This document shows, piece after piece, positions 54,170 through 62,690 of a DNA stretch of 64,000 nucleotides. Source of the DNA: Phycisphaerae bacterium (GTDB taxonomy: Bacteria; Planctomycetota; Phycisphaerae; UBA1845; UTPLA1); assembly GCA_019636475.1 (NCBI GenBank), contig JAHBXN010000001.1, forward strand, positions 1 through 64,000, given 5' to 3'. Position numbers and translations under genes: made by a program. The notes under the pieces are model-generated. The model worked only from the letters and a program-made list of their open reading frames with translations. It was not told the origin of the DNA and ran no database searches. Each line of letters opens with the position of its first letter. The first letter of the stretch is position 1.

Positions 54170-54592
54170 TTACTCGGCTTGCGCCGGCTCAAGAAACGCC
54201 CGCAAGCGCGACGCGAGTTTGTCAAGGTCGCGTAACTGGCACTCCCACACGACCAGCACGCGCCACCCGGCGCGATGAAGCACCGCGAGCGTGCGACGAT
54301 CCCGTTCGCGGTTCGTGTTCCGCTTCTCCCGCCAGAACTCGGCGTTGGTTGCGGGGGTGCTGCGGCCTCGCTTGCAAGCGTGCATGTGCCAGTAGCAGCC
54401 ATGCACGAACACGACGGCGCGACGCGAAGGGAATACAAGATCGGGCTTGCCGGGCAGGTCGGTAGAGTGGAGTCGGAACCGAAAGCCCAGACGGTGGGCA
54501 ACGCTGCGCACGATCAACTCGGGCTTGGTGTCCTTACCGCGAATCGCGGCCATGCATGTGCGTCGCTGCGCGGGGGTGAGCGTGTCGGGCAC
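54170..54592 (-). CDS. vsr: Very-short-patch repair endonuclease Vsr
   Basis: This 140-aa Vsr-family endonuclease has the N-terminal MAAIRGKDTKPELIVRSVAHRLGFRFRLH. The active-site region is LPGKPDLVFPSRRAVVFVHGCYWHMH, with the catalytic Asp, the zinc-type Cys/His and the HGCYWHxH motif. The enzyme nicks DNA at T:G mismatches that arise from deaminated 5-methylcytosine. It normally accompanies a cytosine-5 methyltransferase, which is absent here. Its start lies 10 bp after the stop of the HNH fragment gene, so the two were probably co-transcribed. Confidence 0.93.
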   Translation of the reverse strand: MPDTLTPAQRRTCMAAIRGKDTKPELIVRSVAHRLGFRFRLHSTDLPGKPDLVFPSRRAVVFVHGCYWHMHACKRGRSTPATNAEFWREKRNTNRERDRRTLAVLHRAGWRVLVVWECQLRDLDKLASRLRAFLEPAQAE

Positions 54593-54602
54593 GGCGCGGC
54601 CC

Positions 54603-54953
54603 TCACTTCCCGCCGGGCTTCGCGCCGAACTTCTTTGCGAGGAACTCGTAGACCTCCAACTGAACGTCGCGCGGCTGGCGGCGGATCAGTGCCATGGCGC
54701 TGATGGCGTCGCGGGAGGTTGGCACCTTGAGATTGGCCTTGTCCTTGTTGTACCCGTGGCAGACTGCGCGGAGGTTGTGTTCTTCATCCGTGCCGCCTTG
54801 GCTGATCGGGATGACGTGATCGATTTGCAGGCGGCACTTCTTGCCCGGTTCGCTGTTCTTCGCCCCAACGGGGCGCCGGGATGTAGCCACGGGTGGAGCG
54901 CAGGCCGCCGACAGGCGGACGGAGCGGAACCCGTGGAAGCGAGCGTGTTTCAT
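54603..54953 (-). pseudogene. HNH endonuclease, 5' end replaced by an interspersed repeat
   Basis: The frame gives 116 aa. Residues 32-116 are an HNH domain (CRLQIDHVIPISQGGTDEEHNL, then the RAVCHGYNKDKAN segment), including the DH pair, the His/Asn and the NKxKAN end. Residues 1-31 come entirely from the repeat copy at 54861-54980, so the native N-terminus, which should carry the first Cys pair of the zinc site, is missing or has been separated. The frame remains open through the junction, so a chimeric protein could be made. Activity is doubtful. It is followed by vsr after 10 bp. Confidence 0.7.
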
Positions 54954-54980
54954 CTCTCCTGCCCCGGAGGGGCAGAGGAA
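54861..54980 (+). repeat. Structured interspersed repeat, copy 1
   Basis: A 120-bp element of nested hairpins: GCCCC-AAC-GGGGC at the left end, CCACGGGT (54887) pairing with ACCCGTGG (54929), an inner CCGCC-GACA-GGCGG, and GCCCC-GGA-GGGGC at the right end. The same arrangement recurs in inverted orientation at 55479-55600. Copy 1 lies 20 bp beyond the stop codon of the transposase remnant. Confidence 0.85.
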
Positions 54981-55000
54981 CCGACCGACGAGGCGGCGGC

Positions 55001-55452
55001 TCAGTCGAACACGTACTTCTCGTCGAACTCAATCTCGTGAAGCCGGAGCATCCGCAGAAGTTCGGACTTGAAGTCCTCCTTCTTGTGATGTTCGTGCTGT
55101 CCGGCGATGTACGCCTTGACCGCCCCCTCCTGCGACTTGCTGACCGAGAACACGCTGTATCCCTCCTGCCACGCAAAAGCGCCGAGTTTGGGGAACGTGT
55201 CGTGGATCCACTTCGATGAGTTGGCTTTGACCGCGCGCATCAAGTCTGACACGGTGGCGTCGGGCCGCCAACGAATGTGATGTGCACGTGGTCCTCCACG
55301 CCGCCGATGTCGTAGAGCATGCCCTTCTCGGCTCTCACAATGCCGCCCATGTATGGATAGAGGCGTTCGGCAACGTCCGCCGTGATCCACAGCTCTCGGT
55401 GCTTGGTGCTGAAGACGATGTGCAGGAGAATTTGGGAGTAGGTACCGGGCAT
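55001..55452 (-). pseudogene. IS200/REP-type Y1 transposase, frameshifted
   Basis: Frame one (from ATG at 55452, MPGTYSQILLHIVFSTKHRE) contains the HUH motif in VEDHVHITFV and ends shortly after. The rest is encoded in the -1 frame: TVSDLMRAVKANSSKWIHDTF, then QEGYSVFSVSKSQEGAVKAYIAGQHEHHKK with the presumed catalytic Tyr and the C-terminal LLRMLRLHEIEFDEKYVFD. The shift falls near 55265, just after HVHI. No slippery heptamer is seen, so a 1-bp deletion is more likely than programmed shifting. Full length would be about 150 aa, as in REP-associated tyrosine transposases. It lies between two inverted repeat copies. Confidence 0.8.
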
Positions 55453-55478
55453 CGTTATCCCTTCGCTGGACGAGGGCA

Positions 55479-55600
55479 CTCCTCCGCCCCGCCGGGGCGG
55501 GAAGAGGATAAGAGAATCACGCTTCCACGGGTTCCGCGTCGGGCGGCTTCGCCGCCGCGCCGCACCACCCGTGGCTACAGCCCGACGCCCCGCTGGGGCG
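55479..55600 (-). repeat. Structured interspersed repeat, copy 2 (inverted)
   Basis: This 122-bp element is the reverse-complement counterpart of copy 1. It shares the terminal GCCCC-GGC/CAG hairpins and the internal blocks TGTAGCCACGGGTGG and GCGGAACCCGTGGAAGCG (read on the minus strand). The centre differs, with GGCGGCGAAGCCGCC in place of copy 1's CCGCC-GACA-GGCGG, so the stem is kept while the sequence changes. It starts 26 bp upstream of the transposase start and ends 11 bp before the stop of the 78-aa gene. Confidence 0.85.
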
Positions 55601-55611
55601 TTCAGAGCCGA

Positions 55612-55848
55612 TTACAGTCCGGCTTCGCCGTCCTCGATCTGCAGGGCAGACGCAATCGCAAACGCGTTGCGGAGGATGCTGGTCCCGTACTTCCGAGCGA
55701 GTTGGAGCACTTCACGCGCGCCACGGTCGGTCCACGCCGAATCACGCACGAGTGCTGCGACGATCTGCTCGTCGGTCGCGTCTTCGCCAACACGAGCGAT
55801 AAGGTCCTCATACTCCTGGAGAATCACGTCGGCGACGGTCTCTGACAT
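55612..55848 (-). CDS. Small acidic/alpha-helical protein of the island cassette
   Basis: A 78-aa protein starting at the ATG at 55848 (MSETVADVILQEYEDLIARV). It is almost entirely helical and acidic in its first half (GEDATDEQIVAALVRDS), with a second helix around TDRGAREVLQLARKYGTSILRNAFAIASAL. I do not recognise a domain. It starts 28 bp after the stop of the HNH gene and precedes the repeat that disrupts the next HNH gene. It may be a partner, inhibitor or immunity-type protein of the nucleases; this is inference from position. Confidence 0.55.
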   Translation of the reverse strand: MSETVADVILQEYEDLIARVGEDATDEQIVAALVRDSAWTDRGAREVLQLARKYGTSILRNAFAIASALQIEDGEAGL

Positions 55849-55876
55849 GGATGTGGCTCCTTCGTGAGCGTACGGC

Positions 55877-56650
55877 TCATGCGGCGTCAAATACGTTGTC
55901 CCGGTGCCAACGCAGGCAGGCCGGGTCGGGATAGAACCGCGCGGGCGGGATGATCTTTTGGCCATGCCGTGCGGCAACGAGATCCCCAACGGCTTGGTCT
56001 TTCAGGCCACGCACTCGATTGCTTACGGAGAGCGTCAGATCGTCCTCGATCGTGACAAGGCCGCAATCGAACAGACGGTCGAAGGTGGCCGACATGCACA
56101 CGCCGTTGGTCGGATCGGCGCGTCGGTGCTCGTCCACGCTCCATGGAACGATGTGCCCGGCAACCAGGCACTCCGCGAGCGGTAGGCCGGTCACGCAGCA
56201 TCGGTTGTTGTAACTGCTGATGACGGCGTCGCGGAAGAACGCTTGGTGCAATCGCTGCTTGATGGTGACGACCTTCTCCGACGGGCCGGTCGGAGCAACT
56301 AATGGCAATAGATCGGGCTTGCCCGGTTCGTGGGCACGCCGCAGCTCGTGCGCCTTGACAACAAGCCCGTTCCAGTCCTTGTGGAACTCGTTCCAAATTG
56401 CTTGATCGAGTTTGCTGCCGTGCGTCAGCCCGGACACGTTTCGGGCCGCGAGCTCAGGGTCGAAGGCCCCGAAGTTTCCGAGCTTGCGTGTTACAGACGC
56501 CGCTGTCCGGCCGAGTTGCTCGGCGAGTTCACGGATGAGCGGATTGCGTGTCGTGATGCGACCAAACGGCACTCTGCAGTACAACTCGAACGCGAGAATC
56601 AACTGTTCGCGCGTCCACGGTTGACCGTCATTGGCTGGCCGCGCATTCAT
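55877..56650 (-). CDS. HNH endonuclease (HNH_2/McrA-like)
   Basis: The protein is 257 aa from the ATG at 56650. The N-terminal part (PWTREQLILAFELYCRVPFGRITTRNPLIRELAEQLGRTAASVTRKLGNF) looks like a small helical DNA-binding domain with an HTH-like segment. The C-terminal nuclease domain has NRCCVTGLPLAECLVAGHIVPWSVDEHRRADPTNGVCMSATFDRLFDCGLV, the HNH_2 pattern with HIVPWS and NG...D.LFD. Such proteins serve as restriction nucleases, often against modified DNA. Its start lies 8 bp after the stop of the upstream gene, so the two are coupled. Confidence 0.85.
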   Translation of the reverse strand: MNARPANDGQPWTREQLILAFELYCRVPFGRITTRNPLIRELAEQLGRTAASVTRKLGNFGAFDPELAARNVSGLTHGSKLDQAIWNEFHKDWNGLVVKAHELRRAHEPGKPDLLPLVAPTGPSEKVVTIKQRLHQAFFRDAVISSYNNRCCVTGLPLAECLVAGHIVPWSVDEHRRADPTNGVCMSATFDRLFDCGLVTIEDDLTLSVSNRVRGLKDQAVGDLVAARHGQKIIPPARFYPDPACLRWHRDNVFDAA

Positions 56651-56658
56651 CGGACTCC

Positions 56659-57126
56659 TTACGCTGCGAGACAGAACGCCGCACCCGCGTTGGGGGGCAA
56701 CTCGATAACGCGCGGGCCGTCGCCTTCCGGTTCCGCGTCGAAACGGAACGTAGTCGGGCAATCGCGGGTCTCCTTCGCGTCGAACGGCGTGATGCGGAAG
56801 CGGTGCGAACTGATCCGCTCGATGGCCACCGTGTCACCCGGCTTGATGCCGTGCTTGGCGAAGAACTCCCGCGCCCACGCTCGGTCACGGAAGAACCGAC
56901 GCGGCTTTCCGGTCTTGGCCTCGGTGGGGATGTCCGTCATCACGGGCGCGGCGAGTCCGTCTACATCCAGCCGGATCAACTTACCGCGCTTGCCCGTCTT
57001 ACAGGCCGCGCCGTAGCAGTCTGCCGGAAAGAAATCGGCGTGCCCGCCAAGGTTCAAGTGGTTCTGCCGGAGGTTCCCGGCGGTCACGCACACAAGCCTC
57101 TTTCTATGTCCGACTCGTCCGCTCAT
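56659..57126 (-). CDS. Predicted DNA-binding protein (B3/EcoRII-N-like) of the island
   Basis: The protein is 155 aa from the ATG at 57126 (MSGRVGHRKRLVCVTAGNLRQNHLNL). The start is chosen from internal homology-like order, since the longer frame has no family content. The pattern KLIRLDVDGLAAPVMTDI..., then RRFFRDRAWAREFFAKHGIKPGDTVAIERISSHRFRITPF resembles the B3/EcoRII-N-type beta-barrel DNA-binding fold (GDxVxIxRI near the end of a barrel strand). It is the first gene of the minus-strand cassette and lies 8 bp before the HNH gene. It could be the sequence-recognition partner of the nuclease. The family assignment is tentative. Confidence 0.55.
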   Translation of the reverse strand: MSGRVGHRKRLVCVTAGNLRQNHLNLGGHADFFPADCYGAACKTGKRGKLIRLDVDGLAAPVMTDIPTEAKTGKPRRFFRDRAWAREFFAKHGIKPGDTVAIERISSHRFRITPFDAKETRDCPTTFRFDAEPEGDGPRVIELPPNAGAAFCLAA

Positions 57127-57363
57127 GGTGGGGTCTCGTTTGGATACCGCCCATTGTAGCGGGAACCGGCCCGCTGCATACCGCTGGGCGTAGCTCAAAT
57201 CTCGCCGGGAAAACTGGAACGACTTGAAGTCGCCCCGCAATCCCGTCGTTGCACCCCGGAGTGTGCGACAAATGAAGATTGACGGTATGGGTAGCGGTCG
57301 GATGTTTCCCAACGCGCGTCGGCGAGAGCAAACCGACGAATTCACGAAAGACAGGACAGAACG
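57127..57363. other. Island right part, no intact gene
   Basis: A stretch of about 235 bp upstream of the cassette. Promoter elements for the minus-strand cassette should lie here, but I could not pick out a convincing pair. Frames open on either strand lack recognisable content. Confidence 0.4.
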
Positions 57364-57645
57364 ATTGCCGACTACATCCCAGGGGGGGCCGAGGTGAACT
57401 TTCAGGCTTGGCAGTCCCACTTCGTGACCTACGCCAACGCCAATCTCGCGGCGCTCGGGCTCACCGCCGCCGACATGGCCCCGATCACCAGCGCGCCAAC
57501 GACGTGAGCGACCACTTTCCCCATACACGTCGCCACCGTCAAGGCCGCCAAGCAGACGAAGGACGAGGGCCGGGCCACGTTTGTCGCCGTGATCCGTCCG
57601 CGCATGCGCCGTTTGCAGGCGCCGCAGCCGGAAACTCACAGACTC
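57364..57645 (+). pseudogene. Decayed remnant of a planctomycete-type hypothetical protein
   Basis: One frame reads ADYIPGGAEVNFQAWQSHFVT, then YANANLAALGLTAADMAPITS. It is then interrupted by an in-frame TGA at about 57506, and continues in the same frame with VATVKAAKQTKDEGRATFVAVIRPRMRRLQA. This arrangement matches my memory of a family of exported hypothetical proteins in planctomycetes. There is no ATG at the expected start (ATT at 57364 in place of it), and a few residues are missing near the stop. I read it as a pseudogene. Confidence 0.55.
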
Positions 57646-57711
57646 CATGCCTCTCGCGCTTTCGCAATCCATGATATGATTCCCGGCGACCGGTCACGAC
57701 AGGTGAATTAA

Positions 57712-60700
57712 ATGCCCAAGCGCACGGACATCCACACAATCCTCATCATTGGATCCGGCCCCATAGTCATTGGTCAGGGCTGCGAGTTTGACTACAGCGG
57801 GACGCAAGCCTGCAAGACCCTTCGAGCCGAGGGGTATCGCGTCGTGCTGCTCAATTCCAATCCGGCGACGATCATGACCGACCCGGAATTCGCCGACCGA
57901 ACCTATCTGGAGCCGATCACGCCGGAGTTCATCGAGAAGATCCTCATCCATGAACGAGCGCGAGGCACGCCGATCGATGCGCTGCTTCCGACGATGGGCG
58001 GGCAGACGGCACTCAACTGCGCCATGGAAGCGGCCGAGCGCGGCATCCTCGAGGCGCACGGAATTCAGCTCATCGGCGCCTCACGCGAAGCGATCGCCCG
58101 CGCGGAGGATCGATCGCAATTTCGTGATGCGATGTTGCGTATCGGCCTGGATGTACCAATCAGCGATACCGCCCATTCGATGGACGAGGCCCGGACCGTC
58201 CTGAGCAAGGTCGGCCTGCCCTGCTGCGTTCGCCCAGCTTACACCCTCGGCGGTGAAGGCGGCGGCTTCTGCCGCACGCTGGAGGAATTCGAACTGATCG
58301 CCGCGCGCGGGCTCAAGCGCTCTCGAATCAGCGAAATCCTTGTCGAAGAAAGCCTGTATGGCTGGAAAGAGTATGAACTCGAACTGATCCGCGATCGCAA
58401 CGATAACGTCATCGTCGTGTGTTCGATCGAGAATATCGATCCGATGGGCGTGCACACCGGCGATTCCATGACCGTTGCCCCGGCCCAGACTCTGACTGAT
58501 CGCGAATATCAGCAGATGCGAGATGCCGCCAAAAAAGTGATGCGAGAGATCGGCGTCGATACCGGCGGCAGCAACGTTCAATTCGCGGTGAATCCGCAAA
58601 ACGGACGGCAGGTCGTCATCGAGATGAACCCGCGCGTGAGCCGATCGAGCGCGCTGGCCAGCAAGGCGACGGGCTATCCGATCGCGAAAGTGGCAGCCAG
58701 ACTGGCCGTCGGCTATACGCTCGACGAAATTCCGAACGACATCACGCGAACGACGCCTGCGAGCTTCGAGCCGGTGATTGATTATTGCGTCGTGAAGATG
58801 CCGCGATGGACTTTTGAAAAATTCCCTGACGCGGACGAAACGCTGACAACCCACATGAAGAGCGTGGGGGAAGCGATGGCGATCGGTCGCACGTTCAAGG
58901 AAGCCTTCCAGAAGTGCATTCGAAGCATGGAAATACAACGTGCCGGTTTTGGTCTGGACAAAAACGACCGGTGGCTGGCGGCGGCACACGAGCGGCATGC
59001 GCGCGGCGAATCGGGCGCGTACGCCGCATTGCCGGAGCGTGCGCCACAACGCCGCGCTGCCGGCGGCTCAACGCCGATCGCGGATGAATCAAAGGAATCG
59101 AGCGTCCTGCTAGGCAGCCGCCAGGGCGAAGCGCCGCCGGACATGGAGGAATCGTCCGCGACGCACTGGCCGATTCACGAGCCGACGCTGCGCGCCAAGC
59201 TGGAGCAGCCGTGCCAGGGTCGGCCGTACTACATTCGATATGCATTCAAGCTCGGGTGGACTGTCGCCCAGATTCACGAATTGACTCGGATCGATCCGTG
59301 GTTTCTCGATCAAATGAAAGAGCTGGTGGAATTCGAGGACGAGTTGTTCGCCCGGTCGGCAACTCTTGCCGCGTCGATCGAAGCGGGCGACGAGGAATCG
59401 GTCCGGCTGATCCAGCGTGCGAAGACGCTTGGCTACAGCGATATGCAACTCGCCGGCGCGCTGTGTCTGCCGGCCGATTTGATTTTTGCACGCCGCCAGG
59501 CCGGCCACCAGGGCTGCTTCAAGCTGGTTGATACGTGCGCGGCGGAGTTTGAGGCGGCGACGCCCTACTACTACTCAACGACCGAATCGCCGTTTCTTCA
59601 AATGGTCGATCGGCCGTCAGAGGTTGCGCGCACAACCGGCGTTCTCCATGACATCCGATATCAGTTGGCCGTGGATGACGAACTTCGCATCAGTTCGGAT
59701 CCACACGTCATCATCATCGGCGGCGGCCCGAATCGTATTGGGCAGGGAATCGAGTTTGACTATTGCTGCGTCCATGCGTCCGACGCGGCACGCGCGCTCG
59801 GCTTCAAGACGGTGATGATCAATTCGAATCCCGAGACGGTCAGTACCGACTACGACACGAGCGACGTGCTGTTCTTCGAGCCGTTGACCGCCGAAGATGT
59901 TCTGCGCGTCATTCGCGCGGTGCAGGCGCGCACCACGCTGCGCGGCGTCATTATTCAGTTTGGCGGGCAGACGCCGCTCAATCTCGGAGCCAGCCTGCAA
60001 GCCGCGGACGTGCCGATCCTGGGGACGCCACCGGAGTCGATCGATCTCGCCGAAGATCGTAAGGAGTTCAGCCGGATCCTGACTGAGCTGGGCCTGCGGC
60101 AGCCGCCGAGCGCGATCGCCGAATCGGTAACGGAGGCCCTGCAAATCGCCAATGACCTCGGCTATCCGGTCCTCATTCGACCGAGCTATGTTCTCGGCGG
60201 TCGCGCCATGGAAATGTGCAACAACGATCCCGATCTCCGGCGGCATGCGGCGGCGGCATTTGAGGCATCTGACCGACTCGCCCACACCGACGGCCCGCAA
60301 CGTGTCCTGGTGGACAAGTTCATCCTCGATGCAATGGAGATCGATGTCGACGCCGTCGCCGATTTTCGAAAGCCGGATGACCCGCGCGGCGAGTGCGTTG
60401 TCTGCGGTGTCATGGAACACATCGAAGAGGCCGGCATTCATTCCGGTGACAGCACCTGTGCGCTGCCGCCACACAGCCTTTCACCGGACCTACTGGCCGA
60501 AGTGGAACGACAAACCCGCCTGATGGCCCGCCGACTCGGCGTGTGCGGATTGATGAATGTCCAGTTTGCCATCACCGGCAGCACGGTCTATGTGCTCGAG
60601 GTCAATCCGAGGGCGTCGCGTACTGCTCCGTTTGTAAGTAAGGCGACGGGCGTACCGTGGGCTAAGGTCGCCACGCAGGTCATGCTCGGGCGGAATCTCC

Positions 60701-61335
60701 GGGACGTGCTCTGGGAGATGGGCGTCGGCCGATCGCCACGGCCGCTGATGCAGGCGATCAAGGCCCCGGTGTTTCCCTTCAGTAAGTTTCCGGGCGTTGA
60801 CGTCGTGCTCGGCCCGGAGATGCGGAGCACCGGCGAGGTGATGGGGGCCGACGTCACGTTCGGCCTTGCATTCGCCAAGGCGGCGATTGCCACGGGATTG
60901 TCACTCCCGATGTTCGGTAACGCGCTTGTCAGCGTGAACGATCCCGACAAGCCGCGCGTCATTCCGATCGCGCGTGAGCTGCGCTCGCTCGGTTTCAAGC
61001 TCTTTTCAACCATCGGCACGCACAAGGCCCTCAAGGAGGCCGGTATCGATTCAGTCGTCGTCTCCAAGCAGGCCGGCGCGCCGGAGAGTTTCCTGCTCGA
61101 CCTGATCACCCATGGCGTGCTCGACCTGCTCGTAAACACCCCTGTACATTACGGCCCCGCATGGGAAGAAGGCCGATGGCGTGCGGCCGCCACGGCGAAG
61201 CGTATCCCGTTGATTACGACGCTCGCCAGCGCACGAGCAGCCGTCGAGGCCATCAAGGCGCTGCGATCGAGCGGCCACGAGGCCGGTTCGCTTTCGGTTC
61301 GAGCTCTGCAGGACTATGCGATCGGCGTGATTTGA
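57712..61335 (+). CDS. carB: Carbamoyl-phosphate synthase large subunit
   Basis: This 1,207-aa CarB makes carbamoyl phosphate for pyrimidine and arginine synthesis. Two homologous halves each contain ATP-grasp domains (first: [20 protein letters not shown] and [11 protein letters not shown]; second: [20 protein letters not shown]). The C-terminal allosteric MGS-like domain has [20 protein letters not shown]. It is about 130 aa longer than E. coli CarB. Much of the extra lies in a low-complexity linker at about residues 425-500 between the first synthetase half and the oligomerisation domain, with further additions near 540-640. It precedes carA by 35 bp. Confidence 0.97.
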   Translation: MPKRTDIHTILIIGSGPIVIGQGCEFDYSGTQACKTLRAEGYRVVLLNSNPATIMTDPEFADRTYLEPITPEFIEKILIHERARGTPIDALLPTMGGQTALNCAMEAAERGILEAHGIQLIGASREAIARAEDRSQFRDAMLRIGLDVPISDTAHSMDEARTVLSKVGLPCCVRPAYTLGGEGGGFCRTLEEFELIAARGLKRSRISEILVEESLYGWKEYELELIRDRNDNVIVVCSIENIDPMGVHTGDSMTVAPAQTLTDREYQQMRDAAKKVMREIGVDTGGSNVQFAVNPQNGRQVVIEMNPRVSRSSALASKATGYPIAKVAARLAVGYTLDEIPNDITRTTPASFEPVIDYCVVKMPRWTFEKFPDADETLTTHMKSVGEAMAIGRTFKEAFQKCIRSMEIQRAGFGLDKNDRWLAAAHERHARGESGAYAALPERAPQRRAAGGSTPIADESKESSVLLGSRQGEAPPDMEESSATHWPIHEPTLRAKLEQPCQGRPYYIRYAFKLGWTVAQIHELTRIDPWFLDQMKELVEFEDELFARSATLAASIEAGDEESVRLIQRAKTLGYSDMQLAGALCLPADLIFARRQAGHQGCFKLVDTCAAEFEAATPYYYSTTESPFLQMVDRPSEVARTTGVLHDIRYQLAVDDELRISSDPHVIIIGGGPNRIGQGIEFDYCCVHASDAARALGFKTVMINSNPETVSTDYDTSDVLFFEPLTAEDVLRVIRAVQARTTLRGVIIQFGGQTPLNLGASLQAADVPILGTPPESIDLAEDRKEFSRILTELGLRQPPSAIAESVTEALQIANDLGYPVLIRPSYVLGGRAMEMCNNDPDLRRHAAAAFEASDRLAHTDGPQRVLVDKFILDAMEIDVDAVADFRKPDDPRGECVVCGVMEHIEEAGIHSGDSTCALPPHSLSPDLLAEVERQTRLMARRLGVCGLMNVQFAITGSTVYVLEVNPRASRTAPFVSKATGVPWAKVATQVMLGRNLRDVLWEMGVGRSPRPLMQAIKAPVFPFSKFPGVDVVLGPEMRSTGEVMGADVTFGLAFAKAAIATGLSLPMFGNALVSVNDPDKPRVIPIARELRSLGFKLFSTIGTHKALKEAGIDSVVVSKQAGAPESFLLDLITHGVLDLLVNTPVHYGPAWEEGRWRAAATAKRIPLITTLASARAAVEAIKALRSSGHEAGSLSVRALQDYAIGVI

Positions 61336-61370
61336 ATGGGCCGGTCTTTAATGTCAAAGGAGCGACAGTA

Positions 61371-62450
61371 ATGACGCAATGTTCCCTCGCACTCGAAGAC
61401 GGCTCGATCTTCGTCGGCCGATCGTATGGCGCTGAGGGCACGTCCACCGGCGAAGTGGTCTTCAACACCGCCATGACCGGCTACCAGGAAATTCTGACCG
61501 ATCCGTCGTACTGCGGACAGATCGTCACCATGACCGCCCCGCTCATTGGAAATTACGGCGTCAACAATGAAGATGTCGAATCGGAAAAAACCTTTCTCTC
61601 CGGTTTCGTAATTCGGGAGCCTGCGAGGCGCGTCAGCAATCATCGCGCAAATGGAAGCCTCTGCGACTACCTCCATGCAGCCGGCATCGTCGGCATCAGC
61701 GGAGTCGACACGCGGGCCCTCACCCGCCGCATCCGCGCATCCGGGGCGATGAGAGGCGTGCTTTCCACGGAGGAACACGACCCGGCTGTGCTTGTCGGAT
61801 TGGCACGCAGCTCGACAGCGATGAACGGACGCAACCTCGTCGCGGAGGTCGCCCCGCACCAGAATCGAATCTGGAACGAAGGACGTGAACTGACTCACCG
61901 CGTCGTCGCCATTGACTGCGGAATCAAGCATCACATCCTGCGATCTCTTGCCGGACTCGGCGCTACCGTCACTGTCGCACCGCCGACCCTCTCCGCTGAC
62001 GCGATCCTGGAATACAAACCCGATGGTGTGCTGATCGGCAATGGACCAGGCGATCCGGCTGCCGTGTCACAGACCATCGAAACGATACGGCGTTTGATTG
62101 GCCGGGTCCCCATCTTCGGAATATGTCTCGGGCATCAGTTGATCGCCCTGGCGATGGGCGCGGAAACCTATAAGCTCAAGTTCGGCCATCACGGCTCCAA
62201 CCATCCGGTGTTGAATCTCGACACGGGTCGCGTCGAGATCACCAGTCAGAATCACGGGTTCGCGGTCGAATTGCAAAGCCTCCAGCGGAAAGGCGGGCGT
62301 CCTACGCATGTGAACCTCTATGATCGGAGCCTCGAAGGCTTCGAGCACGTCGATCATCCGTTGTTCGCGGTGCAGTATCACCCGGAGTCCGCGCCCGGCC
62401 CGCACGATTCGACTTACCTGTTCGAGAAGTTCGCCGCTCAGTTGGGATGA
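61371..62450 (+). CDS. carA: Carbamoyl-phosphate synthase small subunit
   Basis: The protein is 359 aa from the ATG at 61371 (AAGGAG 8 nt upstream). It has the glutaminase class I motif FGICLGHQLIALAMGAETYKLKFGHHG with the nucleophile Cys, and QYHPES with the catalytic His/Glu. It splits glutamine and passes ammonia to CarB. The N-terminal domain has SLALEDGSIFVGRSYGAEG and VFNTAMTGYQEILTDPSY. It lies downstream of carB, the reverse of the common carAB order. Confidence 0.97.
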   Translation: MTQCSLALEDGSIFVGRSYGAEGTSTGEVVFNTAMTGYQEILTDPSYCGQIVTMTAPLIGNYGVNNEDVESEKTFLSGFVIREPARRVSNHRANGSLCDYLHAAGIVGISGVDTRALTRRIRASGAMRGVLSTEEHDPAVLVGLARSSTAMNGRNLVAEVAPHQNRIWNEGRELTHRVVAIDCGIKHHILRSLAGLGATVTVAPPTLSADAILEYKPDGVLIGNGPGDPAAVSQTIETIRRLIGRVPIFGICLGHQLIALAMGAETYKLKFGHHGSNHPVLNLDTGRVEITSQNHGFAVELQSLQRKGGRPTHVNLYDRSLEGFEHVDHPLFAVQYHPESAPGPHDSTYLFEKFAAQLG

Positions 62451-62690
62451 TGATCCGCCTCGCTTTTGGAGCGATCCGATCCGGCGTGGCCAGGCCGCCC
62501 CATTCGCCGACATCGAACCCGTATCATTGACATCCGGAATCGGTTCAACCAATTCGCGACTCGTGGTAGGCTAGACAAACGACTCACGGAAACCGATTCC
62601 AGAAAACATGCAGTCCGAATGACGTGGTCGTTCGTGCTAATCATGATGAATACGCGCGGAGCCGCCGCAGCCTCAAAGGAGAAAGTTCGT

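Noticed and set aside
55255-55290. Programmed -1 frameshift in the transposase
   Set aside because: There is no slippery heptamer and no obvious stimulatory structure right after the shift site, so mutation is more likely.
53847-57711. tRNA-Asn as an integration site with flanking direct repeats
   Set aside because: I looked for a copy of the tRNA 3' end near the carB side and found none. No integrase gene is present either.
58081-59049. 322-codon frame antisense to carB
   Set aside because: Antisense shadow in a high-GC gene; no protein-like pattern.
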